From assembly GCF_048544455.1 (NCBI RefSeq), contig NC_133537.1, positions 64,610,134 through 64,674,133 of the forward strand: a stretch of DNA of 64,000 nt, in the 5' to 3' direction. Shown piece after piece: positions 57,818 through 64,000 of the stretch. The DNA is from Silene latifolia. Taxonomy: Eukaryota; Streptophyta; Magnoliopsida; Caryophyllales; Caryophyllaceae. The notes below the pieces were generated by a model that was not told the DNA's origin, ran no database searches, and saw only the letters and a program-made list of their open reading frames with translations. Each line of letters opens with the position of its first letter. Within the stretch, counting starts at the first letter, position 1. The position numbers and the translations under genes were made by a program.

Positions 57818-59620
57818 TCAGACTGAAAGATCGGCCTTTGTCTTCTGTAATTGCTTGAGCAAATGATCAGTGGAGTCATGTTCGTTATCATTTGGTGTGA
57901 CAACGTTGGTTGGACCATTTTGAGTAGTGCTTTGATATGGACGACCCGAATGAGTTAGGTGGTCCACATCTTGATCTTCGCCATTTTGGACTATTTCTTT
58001 GACTAGGGAGTTTTCAATGAGATACTCGTCCTCATCATCGTCGGCCCAAACTCCATTGATTGTAGCTAGTTTTCTCATTCTCATGATTTCATCTTCTAGT
58101 CGTATGATTTGGTCGACTAATTTATCTACCACAGCGACTATTTCTTGCATAGTAGCATTTTGAGAGAAGACTAGTGGCATATGCTCTTTAGGTGTCGTGT
58201 TGGGATCACGAGCAGTTGTCACCACATTTTCTAATTCCCAAACTTGCCTATCCACACTCCTTGCCCATGTGATGAAGTCGGAAATAGTAGGGGAGATGGT
58301 AGAGTAGAAACCTTCATTTTCGATTGCATAGATTTCATTTTCGATTGGAGAAATGAGGTGTGAACAATCTAAGGTAGATTCATCACTTGTGATCACTAGA
58401 ACTCCAAGAGGATTCTGAGTGTTGTTGGGTTTACCTCCCGGCGGTATTGGCAATCGACCATCTTCAATCATGTCTTGAAGCACATTTTTCAACTTGTAGC
58501 ACTTTTCTGTGTCATGTCCCTTGCCCCTATGGTATTCACAGTACGAGTTCTCGTCCCAGAACTTGGATTTCCTTTCGGGTTCGGGAGTAGGTCCAATGGG
58601 TTGGAGTTTGCCTTGCTTCATTAGCCTTTTTAGAGCGTTGGCGTAAGTATCCCCAAGATTTGTGAATTTCCTTGGTGGGGTAGTTTTCTTGGATGGCTCG
58701 AGAAGATTAACTTCATCTGTCTTGCTAGTGGAGCCGTATGAACGGCTTCTTGAGCCTTGATATCCTCGACCTACTGTTTTGGACAAGAGTCCTTTACGGA
58801 TGTCATCTTCAATCCTTGTCCCTAGTACGGTTAAGTCCTTGAAAGTTTTGATGTTTTGGTATCTCAAATGGTTGGCATAAATGGGTTTGAGATTATCCAC
58901 GAACTTCTCCACAAGGGTAGCCTCATCCGGGCGTTCAACTAGTTGGGTACTAGTCTTCCTCCACCTACTTAGGAAGTCGGTGAATCCTTCTTTGTCATTT
59001 TGGGTAAGAACCTCTAGAGTGCGCATGTTAACTTGGATCTCGGCATTATCCACATATTGTTTAGAAAACTCGATTGCAGCATCTTCCTAAGTAGCGACCT
59101 TTTTATGATCTAGAGAAAAGAACCATTGCTTTGGGATAGTGTCAAGAGATGAAGGAAAGATCCTTAAGAACATCTCGGGTTTGATGCCTTTGATAGACAT
59201 GTAATCCTTGAAAGCAAGGATGTGGTTCAAAGGGTTCTCATGACCCTTGAATTTAGGGATATCCGTCATATTGAAGTTGGTTGGTAATTTGGCATCGACG
59301 GCCTCGTACTTGCGATTATTTTCTCTATAAATGTCATCCCCCTTAAGGTACATCAATTGCTCCTCTAAGTATTGGAGTCTTTTCTCAGCTACAGTCATCC
59401 CCATGAGAGGATTTTCATCCCTGGATTCATTCTCGGAGTCACCTATTATTTCACTTTCATGGGGAGGCAACCTTCCCTCTACGGCATAGATCCGGCCCTC
59501 GATGGTCTCAAGGCGATCATGGACTTGGTTTTGGGTATCTTGGATACGGGCTAGCGCGGCTAGGATTCGATCATTACCATCTTGAAGTTGGTTGAGGTTC
59601 GTTTCGCGGGATCCAGGCAT
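57818..59620 (-). pseudogene. gag: gag of element B, one internal stop
   Basis: The frame starts at 59620. TAG at 59087-59089 stands where element A has tryptophan (TWDE), and TGA at 57818-57820 stands where A has tryptophan again (SIWQL). The gag and pol frames are otherwise continuous, so the ancestral product was probably one polyprotein. Capsid motifs are PKFKGHENPLNHILAFKDYM and PKQWFFSLD. The nucleocapsid has YCEYHRGKGHDTEKCYKLK, a C-x2-H-x4-H-x4-C knuckle. The N-terminus has a predicted coiled coil (ILAALARIQDTQNQVHDRLE). Confidence 0.9.
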
Positions 59621-60394
59621 CTCGAAAACTGGATAAGAGATCGATGACGAATCAAAACACGATCGACCATTCTAACACGCTTGCTAAAAGAAGAAATGTT
59701 TTGACTCGTGAAGTGGGTGTGTGCCACCTGTGTTGAGTGAGTTTTGAAGAAAGACAAAGATTTTGAAAATGTGTATCCTAGTCAACTATAGTGTAGTTGT
59801 AGGAGTGGACTCGAAGTGAGGTTTTGAAATGGGCTTGTGGCCCGAATTTTAACTTGACAAACGGATGAGTTTCGATTTGGATTTTGCGCTAATCAAATGG
59901 CCTATTTCGAAATTTTGATTAAGAAAAGGGGTTTTGATTTTTGAAAAATCGTCATGGTTTTGTTTAGAAAATGGTGATCATGTAATGTACAAGCATTTAT
60001 ACAAGCATTATAACGGGATGCTGAGTGCATTTAAGAGGGTTTTGGTTTAAAGGGTGGGTTGCCATACCGAACCATCAAACCCGAAGTCTGTGGAGAGGCT
60101 CGTACCAAACAAGAGTAAGGCCGATTCCTAGTCCATTTCCTCAAGTAGTGAAGGCCCTTAACACAAACAAGAGTAAGCATCATGTTATGGATGACGTCAA
60201 TCGCTATCCATCCTTAGGCCCAAATAAGAATTAGGACCGTTTATACGGGAGAATTGGTCGAATAGGTTGGGTTGGGCCTAGGAAGGCCGAATAAAACGGT
60301 CTAGGAAGACCGAGTTATGAAAACCGACAATTGTCTTGTACAAACTATTCCCTAACCTTGTTCAAGTTTCACCCTTAGCTACACGTAAGTGTAT
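59621..60394 (-). other. Leader of element B
   Basis: About 770 bp between PBS and gag without a coding region, half the length of the element A leader and without its 60-bp tandem array. Confidence 0.7.
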
Positions 60395-60414
60395 TATCCC
60401 CAGAGGAGTCGCCA
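60395..60414 (-). other. Primer binding site of element B
   Basis: The minus strand reads TGGCGACTCCTCTGGGGATA, three bases inside the LTR. It is close to the complement of the 3' end of plant tRNA-Arg (ends GAGTCGCCA). Confidence 0.85.
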
Positions 60415-60417
60415 ACC

Positions 60418-62859
60418 TGTGGACAGCGGGGGGCCTACGGGGGCGCTTAGGAGAGAAGAGAAACAAGCGTTTGCATTTTTGTTGTTGTCGCCACCAATTT
60501 TTATGGGAAATTGGAACCGTTCGAATACCTCGTGTCACGTCAAGACACAAAGTAGTGACATGAACACTAAGCAATCGTTACCCTTAGCATTCTATGTCTA
60601 GAATGACTCTCGTGGATGCCAATGAAAACGGGTGTTCACGGAGATCTGGAGTAAGGGGTGAGGGTACGTATTAGGAAGCTCTTTTGATCGAACACCTAAT
60701 CCCGCCCGCCTCGATAGCGGCCTCTACTAATGATTAGGGAAGTTATTCGTACTTGATATATCGTCGATTGTATGCATGCAATGCAACATCCAAGTTTTTA
60801 TCCTAGCATGTGAGAATTAATACTAAGTCGGTTAACACGTAATTTAGCATACAATTGGGTCAAAGTAGGACTTAATGCTCAATTACACGTGAAAACATAC
60901 AAATGATACAAGAAATAATGATAAATACAATAAAGAACAATTACAATAAAAGAATTACAATAATTACATTGGATTAGGCGATTTATGTCGAAAATACCTT
61001 TAAAACGGATGTTTGAGAAAAAAAGAAATAATAAAATTACGAACATATCAGTAGGTGATAATACGATTAATAGTTAATTATACATAAGCTAATTAAACTA
61101 AGTCAAGGCAAAAACGGAGTTCAGAGACAGAATTCAAACCGGAACAGGCGTAGCAGAGCTGCGTCCTTTGGAATAGGCGTAGCAGACGCTGCGTCTGTTC
61201 CTGACCTGAATTCTGGCTGTGAAGCCAGAATTGCGCGTTGTTAATACTCGTTGGTGAATTTAACGATGGATTAATTTATTTACTCGGATGAAAGTGATTT
61301 GTAGGTTATTCACATACGATTAATGGTCATGAAAACGATAAACATGGATGAAACGGTGATAAGGTGGATTAATTACATGATTAATGATTGATTAGTGACA
61401 TAGGTGAACTAAATCGGCTAAATATGACAAATTAACGACAAATTAATAATGAACATGCGATGAATGTGACGAAAGACAGATTAAAATATATCAAAGATGA
61501 ATTCCAGAAACTCAATATGGACAAATCGAACTTCTACAACCCGGATTGAATTTAATGACGAAAACTCGCAAATATTGGTTATAAGGGATTTAAGTCAGAT
61601 TTAATGACGAATTAAATATGTTAATGATAATGAATAATATACATGTGAATCATTATGCTATTATAACGAAGAATTAACAATCAAACGAAACAAAACAAAA
61701 CAAATAAGAATTTGACGAATTACAGAGGACGAAGGAAGAAGAAAGGAAGCAGGAACTGCGGCAGCCTCATGAAGAGGCGTAGCAGGTACTGCGCTCCTTC
61801 GAAGAGGCGCAGCAGTTGCTGCGTCCTTTCTCGACGGTTAGTCTACTGGAAACCCGTAAAAAGAGGTTTTTAAAGCATGGTTTAGAAATCGGTTTTAAGA
61901 GGTATTTTCAACATAAACCTTACAATTGTGATGCAATAATTAAAATACAATACATAAAAGAGAGATTTACACCCTCAGACTTACATGTTGACGAAACGAG
62001 AAGGACTAAGATATCGATTAGTGATGCTCGACGCGAATGCAAAGAAAGTGCCCTCGTAAGAGGAAAACGATTAGATTAATTAAGTTGATTGATGTGTAGT
62101 TGGTCAAATTGGTCGGTTATGCAAACGAGGCTGGTACTCAGAAGGATCCGAGCTTACGTGGTTGAAATATCAAGCACGTAGACGCCAAAAAGTAAGAACA
62201 AAAGTCTAGAATGCAAAGGGAAAAGAGAAGGGCGGACACTCGCGTGAGAAATATGAGGAGCGAAGGCTCCTATTTATACTAATCACGTGGAGGAAATAGG
62301 GTTTCGGAGACTCTTTGGAAGTGAATCTCGGAAAGATATGAAAAAGATACGAAAATTACGCGAGAATAGGACTCGGGAAGAGGCGCAGAAGAGCCCATGC
62401 GTCTCTTGGAAGAGGCGCAGACCGCTGCGTACGTTTCCCAAGTGGTTTCCTCCTGCGGAAGAAAGATTTCCGTGTTTGAGTTATGGAAGGACGGAATAAT
62501 TTGGTTTTCCTTAATACTTTATATGAATATTACGGGAAATTGTTAGCCAAAAGATTAAGATTGTGAAATATTTATAAAATATGGAATAGAAATATCCGGA
62601 ACATTCCAGAACATTCCGACTCGGGATTGAACGATTATCAGAAAATGGAGACGGTTTTAGACTCGGACTCTAAATGTACTCTAATTACTGTCAAAACGAC
62701 CGTATCGGCACGTAGATGACAACTAAGAGGTAGACATTAATATTTGAGCAATCACTTGACGATAGACTTATGAACTGTCACAAATCGTTCCGCGTACCAA
62801 ACATGCAGCCCAATCATCACCGGGTGGTTTGCGAGAGGTGCAGAAATGAGGTATCTACA
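60418..62859 (-). repeat. 5' LTR of element B (2442 bp)
   Basis: Partner of 41247-43677. TATA on the minus strand at 62278-62271, CACGCGAGTGTCCGCCC downstream near 62245-62230, and dyad clusters at 62378-62442, 61755-61830 and 61138-61200. The outer side is followed by aagct (62860-62864). Confidence 0.95.
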
Positions 62860-62886
62860 AAGCTCCAAGTGAGTCCGACCAAAAAA

Positions 62887-62904
62887 TGGCGTCGTTGCCG
62901 GGGA
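62887..62904 (+). other. Primer binding site of element C
   Basis: TGGCGTCGTTGCCGGGGA, one base different from the tRNA-Asp type site typical of Athila elements. It follows the LTR end by five A residues. Confidence 0.9.
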
Positions 62905-63022
62905 CGGTGTTAACTTGATTTGATTTTCTTAGATTGTTATTAGTTGTGTCTTTCTTTGCCTTGGGGAAGTAAAACTCCTCAAGGTTTGTTCTAATTGTTT
63001 TCGAGTTGTTTGATATTTTGCA

Positions 63023-64000
63023 TGTCTAGAAGATCACAAGGTAACTTGTTACCCATTGATCAAGAAATTGAAAGGACTTTAACAAACAATAGAAGACTTG
63101 CTAGAGGTACTTTGAGAGGTATTGGTGAGGTTGTAGATATTCAACCAAATACTATTGAGTTCATCAACCCTTTTGCAAGAGAAGGTGAGGAGAACCCAAC
63201 ACAAAATCCTACACAAAATCAACCCACAATGCCTAAATTTTCATCACATTCCGTACCAACCGAGGAGAACCTACCCAATGGTACTACCACACCACAACAC
63301 TTAACCGGGAATTTCATTGCTAAATCCGCATTTATCCAATTAGTCGAAAGAAGCCAATTTGGGGGGATGCCTAGTGAAGACCCTCACTCTCACATGGAGA
63401 CTTTTTGTGACTATTGTGATGCGATTTCACAAACCGGTGTGACTCAAGACCAAATTCGATGGGTCTTATTTCCTTTTTCTCTAATCGGCACCGCAAAACA
63501 ATGGTTGAAAGGCCTTGATAAGGCTACTCTTGGAATTGACTCTTGCAAGAAGTTGGCTCTAGCTCTCTACAAAAAATTCTACCCTCCGGAAAAGACTAAC
63601 ATGCTAAGAGCTCAAATTACGGGTTTTAAGCAAAGGGATGAAGAATATTTGTATGAAGCTTGGGAGCGGTTCAAAGGAATTTGTCGCTCATGTCCTCATC
63701 ATGGACTTAGCGAGTGGTTCTTGGTACAACAATTTTGGAATGGTCTTTATGAAGACTCAAGAAACATTCTCAACATGGGATCAAATGGTATGTTCACCGA
63801 AGTTGACGATAATCAAACTTGGAACAAGATTGAGGAAATGGCGGTCCATAATTCACAATATAGTAGACCTCGCAAGGCTACTAGAGGAGGAAAGCATGAA
63901 GTGGACTCTATTACTCAATTGGGTGCTCAACTTAGTGCTCATATTGATACCATTAACTTGAAGTTTGAAAAGGCTATGGCTAAACTTGAAGAAGCCTCAA
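63023..64000 (+). CDS. gag: gag of Athila element C, open to the window end (partial)
   Basis: Starting at ATG 63023 there is no stop for 326 codons up to base 64000, so the gene is partial only because the window ends. The Retrotrans_gag core spans residues about 125-270: VLFPFSLIGTAKQWLKGL, LYKKFYPPEKTNMLRAQI, LYEAWERFKGICRSCPHHGL and QQFWNGL. It is the best preserved Ty3/gypsy gag in the window. It would form the capsid of element C and should be followed by protease and pol outside the window. Confidence 0.92.

Larger units (their letters stand above)
41247..62859 (-). mobile_element. Complete Tat-lineage retrotransposon B carrying two antisense genes
   Basis: Minus-strand order: 5' LTR (62859-60418), PBS, leader, gag, pol, convergent spacer, then on the plus strand the DUF7745-like gene and PMD gene, then polypurine tract and 3' LTR (43677-41247). 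It is bounded by perfect aagct duplications. Length is 21.6 kb, or about 19.4 kb without the later solo LTR and Stowaway MITE. The gag-pol region is one frame interrupted by nonsense codons. Confidence 0.95.
39486..64000 (+). mobile_element. Athila-lineage Ty3/gypsy retrotransposon C, split by element B, 3' part outside window
   Basis: The 5' LTR is 39486-41246 plus 62865-62881, the gap being the element B insertion. PBS and gag follow on the plus strand. After removing B and one copy of aagct the LTR, PBS and gag are collinear. The LTR start tgatgtgaccatt resembles the start of the solo LTR in B on the opposite strand, so C and the solo LTR belong to related families. Confidence 0.88.

Noticed and set aside
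41247..62859. Segmental duplication of a 2.4-kb genomic block (41247-43677 and 60418-62859)
   Set aside because: The copies are in the same orientation, bounded by TG/CA, next to a PBS and a polypurine tract, and flanked by a 5-bp duplication. They are LTRs of one element.

Overview
The window is plant nuclear DNA from a repeat-rich angiosperm genome. Every recognisable coding region belongs to a transposable element and I found no ordinary host gene. The mix is Ty3/gypsy Tat, Athila and Tekay-like LTRs, a Copia element carrying only gag, LINE debris, and hAT and Stowaway MITEs. The style suggests Caryophyllales, but that cannot be proved here.

Layout. (1) 1-17597 is Tat-lineage element A on the minus strand. 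It contains the 5' LTR (15078-17597), PBS, leader with 60-bp tandem repeats, decayed gag and pol (13560-6800), and two genes on the opposite (+) strand between pol and the missing 3' LTR. (2) 17598-24142 is a patchwork: the end of an LTR with a Met-type PBS, another Tat LTR (F) fused to a gag fragment, a minus-strand Tekay-like LTR, a LINE RNase H remnant and a hAT MITE with 8-bp target duplications. (3) 24143-32945 is a Copia-type element with two near-identical LTRs and only a gag gene. (4) 32946-38714 holds a LINE zf-RVT fragment and an Athila-like element D (LTR, PBS, broken gag). (5) 38715-64000 is a nested stack. A Tekay-like LTR was cut by Athila element C (+). C was cut by Tat element B (41247-62859, minus strand, 5-bp duplication aagct). 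B in turn received an Athila-type solo LTR (47727-49661, duplication acatt) and a Stowaway MITE (52088-52344). Element C resumes at 62865, with a gag frame that stays open to the window end.

The most interesting content is the pair of antisense genes carried by both Tat elements A and B. The first is an eight-exon plant mobile domain (PMD, aminotransferase-like) gene. The second is a single- or two-exon gene of a plant retroelement-associated domain (tentatively DUF7745-like). Order, orientation and PMD intron positions are the same in A and B. In B the PMD exons give an open frame of about 624 codons in which the only visible lesion is a lost splice acceptor. The antisense placement explains how introns survive retrotransposition, because the genomic RNA carries them in the unspliceable sense. 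The DUF7745-like promoters have TATAAATA boxes preceded by GC-rich dyad motifs that match the motifs in the same element's own LTR U3, so LTR and internal antisense promoters may share a regulator.

Both gag-pol regions are dead. B keeps one reading frame over about 6.7 kb interrupted only by nonsense codons. A also has frameshifts. All statements come from reading the sequence; no alignment or database search was run.
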